A stretch of 64,000 nucleotides of DNA. Source: an uncultured Aliiroseovarius sp. Lineage in GTDB: Bacteria > Pseudomonadota > Alphaproteobacteria > Rhodobacterales > Rhodobacteraceae. Within the stretch, counting starts at the first letter, position 1, and each line of letters starts with the position of its first letter. The notes under the pieces are model-generated. The model was given only the letters and a program-made list of their open reading frames with translations. It was not told where the DNA came from and searched no databases. The translations under genes and the position numbers were made by a program. The stretch spans positions 369,595-433,594 of the forward strand of contig NZ_CANMFT010000004.1 of NCBI RefSeq assembly GCF_947497285.1, written 5' to 3'. Shown piece after piece: positions 56,101 to 64,000 of this stretch.

Positions 56101-58338
56101 TTAGTCTTGCGCATTTGCACGGCTTGCCAAAAGCCCGCCGAGCAGTTCCTGCAAGTCTTCTATGTCGAGCGGTTTGTGGCGAAGAAACACCCCCTGCCCT
56201 TGCGCCTCTCGCGCCAGTTCGTTTGATCGATCAGCGGTTAAGAGAACGCAAAGCAATGGGCCGTGCTTGGCGCGAAGGTTCTGGATCAGGTCGAGACCGT
56301 TTTTATTGTCGTCGAGGTGGTAGTCGACCAGAAAAACATCCGGCGTCAGATCAAGCTCAGCGATCTGCGCTTCTGCGTCTTCCTGCGACGCCGCGATGAT
56401 CGGCGCCGCGCCCCACGTTTCAAGCACACGCTCCATCGCATCACGCACAGCGGGGTCGTTTTCGATCACCATGATAAGGGCATTTTTTAACGAACGAGGC
56501 GTCCCCCTTCTTGCCTGCATGGTCTCGACCGGAAGTTGTTCCTGCTCGGCAAACGGGACAGAAACACGGATGGATGTTCCTTTTCCTACGGTCGAGGTCA
56601 AAGAAAGGTCGTGCTCTAACATCAGACAAGCGCGTTCTACGATCGCAAGCCCAAGACCCATTGCAGAATCCGAGGCCTGACTCGGATCGGACCTGTGAAA
56701 CTCTTTGAAAACAAGTTCTTGCTCTTCGGGTGAAATCCCGACGCCCGTGTCAATCACGTGAATATCTATGCAATCTGCCCGGCGACGGACCCCGACCAAA
56801 ACCCGGCCTTCGTTCGTATACCGGATAGCGTTTGAAACGAGGTTCTGAAGGATGCGACGAAGATAAACAGGGTCAGAATTTACACACGCCGAGGTGCCAA
56901 CGACGGTCAACTCAAGCCCCTTTTCTAACGCCGAGTCAGAAAATTCGTCCAGAAGGCGATCAAATATCTGATCGAGTGAGAAGTCTGACACATTCAGAGC
57001 GACCTGACCTGAATCGAGCTTCGAGATATCGAGAAGTGCGCCCAAAATGGCCTCAACGGATTGAAAGCTCTTCGAAATTCTGCTGACAATCGAGTTTTGC
57101 TTTTTGTCGAGAACCGTATGCTCCAACGACGAGATAAAAAGCTTTGCGGCGTTCACGGGCTGCAAAAGGTCATGGCTTGCGGCGGCAACGAACCTCGATT
57201 TTGAAGCATTTGCCCGCTCCGCAGAATCTCTGGCGGCGCGAAGCTCGTGAGTTCTTTCTATGACGCGCTGTTCCAGCGTTTCGTTTGCCTGATGCAAGTC
57301 CTTGTGGGTCTGGCGCAGCTTGGTGACGTCGTTAAACGAGACAACGAACGACCCATCCGCCATCTCTTGCCCCATCACATCATACTGAAAACCGTTTACC
57401 GCTTCCAATTCGCAGCGCAATACCTCTCGGTTTTTGCGAAGCGACGCCCAATTAAAGACAAGCTCTGGCTGGCTATCAGTGGTGAACACAACACCTGGCT
57501 CGAAAAGCCGCTCGAATCTTGCCAAACGCATTCCTGCGCGCGCAAGCCGCCGGTGCATTTTCAGAATTTCGACGGCTGCATCATTCCACTCCACAAGCTT
57601 GCAATCTGCGTCGAAAATCAGGACGCCCTGTTCGATGTGTTCAAGCGTCGCTTTGACGATCTTTGCTTGCCGGTCAAGGATTTTTGCACGCTCTTCTCGC
57701 TCAAGGCGCGTGTGGTCAGTGATGTCAGTCTGAAGCACGATCGTGCCACCGTCCGGGGTGTTTTGTTCACTAATCTGAAGCCAAAGGTCATCCTTCAGCT
57801 CAAGCGTGAAGTTGACCGAGTTGCTTTCGTGAACCTCTATTCTTCGGTCGACCCATTCATCCACGGACAATTTGTCGGGCCGGATGATGTATTTACTGCC
57901 AGCGCTCTGGCGAAGATATTCCTCGAAGCTGATGCCTTGTTTGATCTCACCGACCACGTCTGGAAACATCGCCGAAAACCGGGAATTTTTCATAACCAGC
58001 TTGTCGCTGGCATCAAAAATAGCAAAGCCTTCCTGAATGGACTCGACGGCTGTCGAAAGGTCTCGCCGCGCTTCCTCGGCTTCCCGTTGCGCTGTCGCAA
58101 GTTGGGCGTTGGTCGCATGAAGCACGTCCAAGGCTTCTTCCAGCTTGCGTGTCCTCTGCTGGACTTCCCCTTCCAGTGCAATCGCACGCTCGAAATGCGT
58201 AAAGCCCTTGGCACTGTCCACGGTCGCGCGCTCGACCCGTGACATAAGCTTGTCGACAATGACCTTCAGCTTCTCGTTTTCACGCTCAAGGCTGTCGGAA
58301 GCCTTTAAAAGGCCGTCTGTTGAATGGATGTTACTCAT
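56101..58338 (-). CDS. Soluble PAS-containing hybrid histidine kinase (ErcS'/NahK-like)
   Basis: 745 residues, no membrane segment. N-terminal coiled coil (1-100), PAS around 100-210 (AVESIQEGFAIFDASDKLVMKNSRFS) and a second PAS around 230-345. Kinase core follows with His389 in AASHDLLQPVNAAKLFISSL, N box NLVSNAIRYT, DTGVG and GLGLAIV. A C-terminal receiver carries Asp672 (VDYHLDD) and Lys722. It resembles kinases of Pseudomonas alcohol-oxidation regulation. Overlaps the FIST gene by eight bases. Confidence 0.92.
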   Translation of the reverse strand: MSNIHSTDGLLKASDSLERENEKLKVIVDKLMSRVERATVDSAKGFTHFERAIALEGEVQQRTRKLEEALDVLHATNAQLATAQREAEEARRDLSTAVESIQEGFAIFDASDKLVMKNSRFSAMFPDVVGEIKQGISFEEYLRQSAGSKYIIRPDKLSVDEWVDRRIEVHESNSVNFTLELKDDLWLQISEQNTPDGGTIVLQTDITDHTRLEREERAKILDRQAKIVKATLEHIEQGVLIFDADCKLVEWNDAAVEILKMHRRLARAGMRLARFERLFEPGVVFTTDSQPELVFNWASLRKNREVLRCELEAVNGFQYDVMGQEMADGSFVVSFNDVTKLRQTHKDLHQANETLEQRVIERTHELRAARDSAERANASKSRFVAAASHDLLQPVNAAKLFISSLEHTVLDKKQNSIVSRISKSFQSVEAILGALLDISKLDSGQVALNVSDFSLDQIFDRLLDEFSDSALEKGLELTVVGTSACVNSDPVYLRRILQNLVSNAIRYTNEGRVLVGVRRRADCIDIHVIDTGVGISPEEQELVFKEFHRSDPSQASDSAMGLGLAIVERACLMLEHDLSLTSTVGKGTSIRVSVPFAEQEQLPVETMQARRGTPRSLKNALIMVIENDPAVRDAMERVLETWGAAPIIAASQEDAEAQIAELDLTPDVFLVDYHLDDNKNGLDLIQNLRAKHGPLLCVLLTADRSNELAREAQGQGVFLRHKPLDIEDLQELLGGLLASRANAQD

Positions 58339-59476
58339 GGTCAGGCGGATAGATGGCTATCCCGGTTAGGGTTTGGTTTACGTGAAGCATATTGTGCTGT
58401 TCACCATAGGTCGAAAAGCCGATCACGCGGTGTTTCTTCAAGAGGGCAGACATGTTGCTGACTTCTTGTTTCTGCTCCGCTTCAAGTCGTCTGAGAATGC
58501 AATCACAGGCAAAAATCAGATCAGGTTCACACTCGGCCGACAGACCTTCGAGCACATCTTGAAGATGTCTGGTAATACTGCTTGCATTGGCAACCGTAAG
58601 CACCATGCCCTCGTCAATCGAGGCGAAGAAACGCAGGTGCCCGTTGTCCTCGACGCGCTGAATGGCACGGACATGGTGTTGATCACCCACCGAAACCACA
58701 ATCGGATGCGACGCAAATATGAACGGCGACAACTGGTTTGGATCAATGCCGACGATGCGGGCGTATTCGGGCGCTGCCGGTTCTGCGTTGATCTCGGTCA
58801 CAAGGCGCTTTTCGGGGATCGCGCCGGTGACCACCAACCGTTTTTCCGACGATTCAAAATGGTCTTCCCGGAACACCTTGAAGCGACAATCGCTGCGAAC
58901 AACAAGAACGATCGCTGCATTGCTGCTGACCACACCATTGTAAAACACAGGCGCACTTTCGAACCGCAGCCCATCCCCGGACGAGCCACCAAAAAGCTGG
59001 GTCGTTCCCAATGCGGTCGAGATGTTCAGAACGAATGCGTCCTCGCGCCGCGACAGACCGTCGACCAGAACAAAGGCAAATTCGTTTACAAATTCGTGCC
59101 GTTGCGCCTGGGCATCGTGGCGAAGGGCAAGAACTTCGCGGCCAATGGCGACCTCGTCTGGATTGTCCAACGCCTGAAACATGCGCGCGCTTGCCGCGAA
59201 ATGGGTTTGCGGAAAGCCAAGTGCGACGATCTTTTGATCGCTATAGCCCTCGTCGCAAATCTCACCTGCCGTACGTGCGCCAAGGATATGCGGCGCGTCG
59301 ATCCTGTCTTGCAGCGTTGCGGTCAGCGCCTCCAGGTCCACTTCCGGCGACGCCAACACGATCACACAGGCATAGGCCGTATCACCCAGCGCATCGACCA
59401 GCCTTGCGGTTGGGTCTGTTTCATCCGTCAAGTCGACAGACACGGTTGCGATGATGCGCGCGCGAAGCTCGTCCAA
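58331..59476 (-). CDS. FIST domain sensory protein
   Basis: 381 residues with FIST-N (about 20-215: ILGARTAGEICDEGYSDQKIVALGF, LFGGSSGDGLRFE) and FIST-C (about 220-360: FIFASHPIVVS, VEDNGHLRFFASIDEGMVL, DLIFACDCILRRLE). FIST domains are proposed small-ligand sensors, often beside kinases. It lies in the order response regulator, FIST, kinase on one strand and probably feeds a signal to that kinase. Confidence 0.9.
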   Translation of the reverse strand: MDELRARIIATVSVDLTDETDPTARLVDALGDTAYACVIVLASPEVDLEALTATLQDRIDAPHILGARTAGEICDEGYSDQKIVALGFPQTHFAASARMFQALDNPDEVAIGREVLALRHDAQAQRHEFVNEFAFVLVDGLSRREDAFVLNISTALGTTQLFGGSSGDGLRFESAPVFYNGVVSSNAAIVLVVRSDCRFKVFREDHFESSEKRLVVTGAIPEKRLVTEINAEPAAPEYARIVGIDPNQLSPFIFASHPIVVSVGDQHHVRAIQRVEDNGHLRFFASIDEGMVLTVANASSITRHLQDVLEGLSAECEPDLIFACDCILRRLEAEQKQEVSNMSALLKKHRVIGFSTYGEQHNMLHVNQTLTGIAIYPPDHE

Positions 59477-59507
59477 GCAGTTTTCCTCCCTGAAAAGCTA
59501 GATCTTT

Positions 59508-60200
59508 CTAGCCTTCCCCTGACAAAGAAGCATAACTGACTTTCTTTGCAAGCAATACCGCCTGCGTTCTGTTTTGCACGCCAAGCTTGCGCATTATTGC
59601 GGTAAGATGGGCCTTCACCGTCGTCTCGGCGATCGACAGATCATAGGCAATCTGTTTGTTAAGCTTACCTTCGCAGATCAGGTTCAAGATAACGGATTGC
59701 TGTGGGGTGAGGCTGGTAAGCTTCTCGACAATCGAATGGTGCTCTTGCGCCAGACAATCCCCCTGCGGCACGACGAAATCTTCTGGCGTGTAGATTTCAC
59801 CATCAGCGACAATCTGGAATGCACGCACAAGTTCGTCGCGCGGACTGCCCTTGGGAACAAAGCCCACAGCACCCGCATCAAGAACGCTCGACGTGACACG
59901 GTTGTCCGAGATGGACGAAACCACGACAATCTTCGCGTCGGGCGCGGCCCCTCGCAGTCTGATCAATCCATCCACCCCATCGACGTCGGGCAGATTCAGA
60001 TCCAAGACAATGAGGTCCGGCAACGATCGGGTAACTTGTAGCAGCGCTTCATTCAGCGTTGAGGCGGTTCGGATCATGGGGGCGTCGAAAATCTCTCCGA
60101 CGGTCATCGCCATCGCATCGCAAAACAACGGGTGATCGTCGATCAACAACAACTTCAGTTCGTTGGTTTCCCCGATAAGTGGCATGACGACCTCAGCCAT
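59508..60200 (-). CDS. LuxR-type response regulator (ErbR/AgmR-like)
   Basis: 230 residues from ATG 60200 (GGAG just upstream). Receiver at 15-130 with phospho-Asp67 (LIVLDLNLPDVDG) and Lys117; LuxR helix-turn-helix at 162-222 (SLTPQQSVILNLICEGKLNKQIAYDLSIAETTVKAHLTAIMRKLGVQNRTQAV). It is the likely DNA-binding partner of the hybrid kinase, and the obvious candidate to bind the shared GAC-YAAA-GTC dyads. An earlier in-frame start is possible but is disfavoured because it runs through the terminator of the dehydrogenase gene. Confidence 0.93.
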   Translation of the reverse strand: MAEVVMPLIGETNELKLLLIDDHPLFCDAMAMTVGEIFDAPMIRTASTLNEALLQVTRSLPDLIVLDLNLPDVDGVDGLIRLRGAAPDAKIVVVSSISDNRVTSSVLDAGAVGFVPKGSPRDELVRAFQIVADGEIYTPEDFVVPQGDCLAQEHHSIVEKLTSLTPQQSVILNLICEGKLNKQIAYDLSIAETTVKAHLTAIMRKLGVQNRTQAVLLAKKVSYASLSGEG

Positions 60201-60231
60201 TTGCTCCAGCGCCTCCTGATTAGATAACGAA

Positions 60232-60266
60232 AACGCGAAGCCCGCAAGGCGCGGGCTTCGCTTGAT
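60232..60266 (-). terminator. Rho-independent terminator after the PQQ dehydrogenase
   Basis: Minus strand GCGAAGCCCGC, loop GCCTT, GCGGGCTTCGC, then GTTTTCG, right after the dehydrogenase stop. It separates it from the response-regulator operon, which must have its own promoter in the short gap or rely on read-through. Confidence 0.8.
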
Positions 60267-60274
60267 GGTTAAGG

Positions 60275-62026
60275 TCAGTTGATGACCGGGACCCTGAAGA
60301 CCCAGATCGAGCCACCTTGGTTGAGGAAGTTGACCTTCTTGGCCACTTCGCCACCCCAAAGCGGAACAGCGCCACCCCAACCGGATGCAACCGCAACATA
60401 CTGTTGGCCATCTTGTTCCCAAGTCACGGGTTGTCCGACGATGCCGGACCCGGTTTGGAACTTCCACAGCTCTTCACCAGTATCTGCGTCAAACGCTTTG
60501 AGGTATCCCTCAGGCGTGCCGGTGAAGACCAGGCCGCCGGCTGTCGCCATCACGCCACCCCAAAGAGGTGCATCGTTCTTGTATTCCCATTTGATATCGC
60601 CGGTGTTCGGGTCGATCGCTTTCAGGGAACCGATGTAATCTTCAAAGATCGGTTTGATCGTGAAGCCAGAACCAAGGTAAGCTGCTCCTTCTTTGTAGCT
60701 GACGGGCTCGTTCCAGATATCCATGCCCCATTCGTTAGAGGGGACGTAGAACAGGCCGGTGTCCGGGCTGTGTGCCATGGGCATCCAGTTCTTGCCGCCC
60801 AGGAAGGACGGAACCGAGAACACAACGTCGCCTTTGCCACCGTCAGCTGCATCAGCCGGGTTGCCGGGGCGATTTTCCTCGTTGTAGATCGGGCGACCGT
60901 TTTCGTCGATGCCTTCTGCCCAAGTGATCTCTTTCACGAAGGGCGATGCCGAAACAAACGCGCCATCTTCACGGTTCAGAACATAGAAGAAGCCGTTGCG
61001 ATCGGCAGTGGCGTAACGCTTGTTGCCTTCGGCGTCCACGAAAGGAACCACTTCGTTCACACCATCAAAATCCCAGCCTTCGCGCGGGGTGGTCTGGAAG
61101 TGCCACTTGATTTCGCCATTTGCCGGATCGATCCCGATACGTGAAGCAGCATAGAGGTTGTCCCCTGACCCGTCATTCTTGTCGCCTGCGTCGCGCAGCC
61201 AAGAATTCCACGGTGCCGGGTTGCCTGCACCAAACACAAGCGTGTCCGTATCGGCGTCATACGTGCCACCAAGCCACGTCGCACCGCCGCCGGTTTTCCA
61301 AAGGTCGCCGGGCCAGGTTGCGTTCAGCTCGCCTGTCATGGTGCTTTCTTCGCCGTTCAGCGTGCCCATGTGCCCTTCGATGACCGGACGCGTCCAAACA
61401 AGGTCGCCTGTCTCTGCGTCGCGCGCCTGAACCTCGCCAATGATGCCAAATTCACCACCCGAGTTACCGGTGACGACAAGGCCGTTCACGATCAGCGGGG
61501 CGGATGTATAAGAATACCCGGCCTTGTAGTCTGCGATCTTGTCTTTCCAGACGACATCGCCAGTTTTCAGATCAAGCGCGACGATCCGGGCATCCAAGGT
61601 GCCAAAGAAGATCTTGTCGCCATAGATCGCACCGCCACGGTTGATCACGTCACAGCATGGCAAAATGCCTTCAGGTAGACGCGCGTCATACTGCCAGATC
61701 TCTTCGCCCGTCTCGATATCAATCGCGTAGAGCCGCGAATACGAGCCGGTCACATACATGATACCATCATAGATCAGCGGCTGGGTTTCCTGCCCGCGCT
61801 GTTTTTCGCCGCCCATCGAGAACGCCCAAGCCGGAACCAGGTTCTTTACGTTCTCTTTGTTGATCATGTCGAGCGGGCTATAGCGCTGCTGATGGCGCCC
61901 CATGCCGTTGCTTACGATCTGTGTGGTGATGTTTTGATCGTTGGCGATGTCTTCTTCAGTCACCGCCGCGATCGACGCCGTTGCTGCGATCAGCATCGCA
62001 GACGTCGTCAGTAGCAATTTATTCAT
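60275..62026 (-). CDS. PQQ-dependent alcohol dehydrogenase with lanthanide-site signature
   Basis: 583 residues from ATG 62026 (GGGAGGACATT upstream), signal peptide about 1-20. Eight-bladed quinoprotein; vicinal Cys124-Cys125 ([11 protein letters not shown]), metal-site Glu192 (GGEFG), Asn269 (GNPAPWN) and catalytic Asp319 with an extra Asp321 (WDFDGVNE). The Asp at +2 is the hallmark of lanthanide-dependent enzymes (XoxF, ExaF/PedH); calcium enzymes have a small residue there. No C-terminal heme domain, so it needs the separate cytochrome c. Ethanol-type or methanol-type preference cannot be told. Confidence 0.93.
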   Translation of the reverse strand: MNKLLLTTSAMLIAATASIAAVTEEDIANDQNITTQIVSNGMGRHQQRYSPLDMINKENVKNLVPAWAFSMGGEKQRGQETQPLIYDGIMYVTGSYSRLYAIDIETGEEIWQYDARLPEGILPCCDVINRGGAIYGDKIFFGTLDARIVALDLKTGDVVWKDKIADYKAGYSYTSAPLIVNGLVVTGNSGGEFGIIGEVQARDAETGDLVWTRPVIEGHMGTLNGEESTMTGELNATWPGDLWKTGGGATWLGGTYDADTDTLVFGAGNPAPWNSWLRDAGDKNDGSGDNLYAASRIGIDPANGEIKWHFQTTPREGWDFDGVNEVVPFVDAEGNKRYATADRNGFFYVLNREDGAFVSASPFVKEITWAEGIDENGRPIYNEENRPGNPADAADGGKGDVVFSVPSFLGGKNWMPMAHSPDTGLFYVPSNEWGMDIWNEPVSYKEGAAYLGSGFTIKPIFEDYIGSLKAIDPNTGDIKWEYKNDAPLWGGVMATAGGLVFTGTPEGYLKAFDADTGEELWKFQTGSGIVGQPVTWEQDGQQYVAVASGWGGAVPLWGGEVAKKVNFLNQGGSIWVFRVPVIN

Positions 62027-62175
62027 AATGTCCTCCCAATCCGAGACCACAGAAACGTCAGATTTCTGTCTTGGAAAAAGGTCGCGGAAAGTGTCGGCGA
62101 GCGGTATTGCCAATTGGTCGTATATGAGAGGCGCCCCCTGTTTGCTTAGGTTTCAAGTGAACAGGGAGGACTGTT

Positions 62176-63135
62176 ATGTTTGGATTCAAGAAAGCCGCGC
62201 TTGGCGCGATGCTTGCCTGTGTGGCACAGATTTCAGTGGCCGCCGATCTACCCGTCATACGCCTTGGCGCTCTATCCTTTGGCACCGTCAATTGGGAGCT
62301 TGATACGATCAAGCACAACGGCCTCGACGAAGCGAACGGCTTTGTCCTTGAAGTTGTGCCGATGGGTGGCGGGAACGCCTCTGACATCGCGTTTCTTGGC
62401 GGCGAGGTTGACGCAATGGTCTCGGACGTTGTGTGGGCCGCGCGTCAACGTGCCGAAGGGCGCGATCTGAAATTTATCCCGTATTCTACGGCTGTTGGCG
62501 GCATCATGGTCAAGCCTGACAGCGGTATCTCCGACCTTGCCGGACTGGAAGGCAAGAAAATCGGTATCGCCGGTGGTCCGCTTGATAAAAGCTGGCTGAT
62601 CTTGCAGGCATATGCCGAAAAAACCGCTGGCTTGGATCTTGAAGCGATCACGAAGCAAGAGTTCGGCGCACCACCGCTTATGTTCAAATCCGCACTGACT
62701 GGCGAAATCGATGCCGTGATCAACTTTTGGCATTTTCAAGCGAAAGCCAAAGCGGCGGGTCTGGTTGAAATCATCTCGGTTCAGGATGCGGCAGAGGCTT
62801 TAGGTCTAAGCGCGACGACACCACTTCTGGGCTATATCGTTTCGGGTGACATGGACGCGAAACTTGCGCAGGCGCTCTATCGCGCATCGCGTGCCGCCAA
62901 AGACATCCTGCGTGATGACGCATCTGCTTGGGACGTCGTTCGTCCTCGCATGAAACCAGAGAATGACGCCCAGTTCGACGCGCTGAAAGCCGGCTTCATC
63001 GCTGGCATTCCACAAAGCACTGAAATCGACACTGACGCGGTCGAACAGATGCTCGGCCTTATGGGCGAACTCGGTGGCGAAGACCTTGTTGGCAAGGCGA
63101 CGACCCTTCCAGCAGGTCTGTTTATCGGAAGCTAG
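62176..63135 (+). CDS. NitT/TauT-like ABC transporter substrate-binding protein
   Basis: 319 residues. Signal peptide MFGFKKAALGAMLACVAQISVAA, then a SsuA/TauA-like binding fold (IRLGALSFGTVNWELDTIKHNGLDEANGFVLEVVPMGGGNASDIAFLGGEVDAMVSDVVWAARQRAEGRD, PDSGISDLAGLEGKKIGIAGGPLDKSWLILQAYAEKT). Divergent from the PQQ dehydrogenase over 149 bases and first gene of a receptor-permease-ATPase operon. It is longer than the XoxJ/MxaJ accessory proteins and has its own permease, so import is likely. Ligand unknown. Confidence 0.9.
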   Translation: MFGFKKAALGAMLACVAQISVAADLPVIRLGALSFGTVNWELDTIKHNGLDEANGFVLEVVPMGGGNASDIAFLGGEVDAMVSDVVWAARQRAEGRDLKFIPYSTAVGGIMVKPDSGISDLAGLEGKKIGIAGGPLDKSWLILQAYAEKTAGLDLEAITKQEFGAPPLMFKSALTGEIDAVINFWHFQAKAKAAGLVEIISVQDAAEALGLSATTPLLGYIVSGDMDAKLAQALYRASRAAKDILRDDASAWDVVRPRMKPENDAQFDALKAGFIAGIPQSTEIDTDAVEQMLGLMGELGGEDLVGKATTLPAGLFIGS

Positions 63136-63143
63136 TTCACACG

Positions 63144-63902
63144 ATGCGCCGGGATACGGGCATACGCGTTTTCTCGCTGGGGCTGTTCCTGTTGTTCTGG
63201 AGCAGCCTCTCGATCTTGATGGCGGACCCGCAAGTCTTGCCATCGCCCGCACAAGTCTTTGCCGAAATGATTGCATTGTGGCAGCAGGGTAAATTGCAAG
63301 AGAACTTGATTGCGACCGGCTGGCGCGTCTTTGCAGCGTTTGGGCTGGCAATGATCATTGGCTGCGCCTTCGGTTATGTCATGGGAAGGTCTGACGCGGT
63401 AGACGCGTGGCTTGATCCTTGGCTCATTATCTTTCTGAACTTGCCTGCTCTTGTCCTGATCGTCCTTTGTTACCTGTGGGTCGGACTGAACGAGTTCGCG
63501 GCGGTGCTTGCCGTGACACTCAGCAAAGTCCCAATGACCACCACGATCATCCGCGAAGGCGCGCGCAATACGTCTTGGGAACTGCGCGATCTGGCAGCCG
63601 TTTACCGCCTTCCGTTGATGACAAGGCTGCGTCACATCATCCTGCCAGAACTGTTCCCGCATATCGTTTCGGCCGCACGAACCGGGTTTTCCGTCATCTG
63701 GAAAATCGTCCTGGTTGTCGAGTTTTTGGGTCGTCCCAACGGCATTGGACGACAGATTCACACGCAGTTTTCGCTCTTTGATGTCACCGGTGTCCTGGCC
63801 TACGCCCTAAGCTTCGTTGTCTGCATCCTGTTCATCGAATTCGCGATCATGCAGCCCAGCGAGAAACGAATGGGAAGGTGGCGTGCTGATGCTGAAGCTT
63901 GA
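63144..63902 (+). CDS. NitT/TauT-like ABC transporter permease
   Basis: 252 residues with about six membrane segments (VFSLGLFLLFWSSLSILMA at the start) and the EAA loop EGARNTSWELRDLAAVYRLPLMTRLRHIILPELFPHIV. Eight bases after the receptor stop. Standard for the taurine/nitrate/sulfonate family. Confidence 0.92.
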   Translation: MRRDTGIRVFSLGLFLLFWSSLSILMADPQVLPSPAQVFAEMIALWQQGKLQENLIATGWRVFAAFGLAMIIGCAFGYVMGRSDAVDAWLDPWLIIFLNLPALVLIVLCYLWVGLNEFAAVLAVTLSKVPMTTTIIREGARNTSWELRDLAAVYRLPLMTRLRHIILPELFPHIVSAARTGFSVIWKIVLVVEFLGRPNGIGRQIHTQFSLFDVTGVLAYALSFVVCILFIEFAIMQPSEKRMGRWRADAEA

Positions 63903-64000
63903 CCTCCACCGTAAATCCTTCGCGGGTCAAACCGTGCTGGAAGACATCCATTTGGATCTGAGCCAAGGTGATCGGATTGCCGTTTTGGGTCCGTCAGGCA
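63889..64000 (+). CDS. NitT/TauT-like ABC transporter ATP-binding subunit (3' end outside window)
   Basis: Only about 37 residues are visible: MLKLDLHRKSFAGQTVLEDI, then HLDLSQGDRIAVLGPSG, the start of Walker A. Its ATG overlaps the permease stop by 14 bases. Third gene of the importer. Confidence 0.85.
   Translation, partial: MLKLDLHRKSFAGQTVLEDIHLDLSQGDRIAVLGPSG

Noticed and set aside
62027-62175. Copy of the GAC-YAAA-GTC dyad before the PQQ dehydrogenase
   Set aside because: Only weak partial matches (for example CGGAAAGTGTCGG) were seen; not enough to call a fourth copy.

Overview
The window reads as a chromosome segment of an alphaproteobacterium of the family Rhodobacteraceae, most likely a marine Roseobacter-type organism. 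Support is the GC-rich coding, TRAP transporters, a malyl-CoA lyase of the Rhodobacter Mcl1 type, an accD-folC pair, a DgcN/DgcA D-glutamate operon, and several Rhodobacteraceae-type conserved unknowns. No rRNA, CRISPR array, prophage or intact insertion sequence is visible. One tRNA gene (elongator tRNA-Met) is present.

Layout. 1-10 kb: the end of a TRAP binding-protein gene, map, sfsA, a short plus-strand run (CinA-like, GNAT, AhpD-like, OmpA-like), a LysR regulator, an AEC exporter and a FadH-type dienoyl-CoA reductase. 10-20 kb: small conserved unknowns, a CPBP protease, accD-folC, zapE, an MFS permease, and a divergent Lrp/alanine dehydrogenase pair. 20-32 kb: tRNA-Met, mscL, pheS-pheT with two genes lodged between them, rpmI-rplT, pyruvate kinase, N-formylglutamate amidohydrolase, and a DUF5671-type gene broken by a one-base frameshift. 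32-43 kb: the dgcN-dgcA-transaminase operon, mcl1, accA, ftsE-ftsX-plsC and a zinc-ribbon membrane protein. 43-48.6 kb: an AfuABC-like ABC importer flanked by an inositol-monophosphatase-family gene and a HAD phosphatase. 48.7-51.6 kb: a complete TRAP transporter. 51.7-51.9 kb: the decayed remnant of an IS3-family transposase.

The most interesting block is 52-64 kb, an alcohol-oxidation locus. It encodes a PQQ alcohol dehydrogenase carrying the extra aspartate (Asp-x-Asp) of lanthanide-dependent enzymes, a cytochrome c, an NAD aldehyde dehydrogenase, a DUF779 protein, a FIST protein, a soluble hybrid PAS kinase and a LuxR-type response regulator. A flavin-binding PPOX protein, a Sel1-repeat periplasmic protein and a NitT/TauT-like ABC importer divergent from the dehydrogenase are also there. 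I found a shared dyad, GAC-(Y)AAA-GTC, in the upstream regions of the DUF779, cytochrome c and aldehyde dehydrogenase genes. It is the best candidate for an undescribed operator of this locus.

All calls are from reading sequence and translated proteins by eye. No database search was run.
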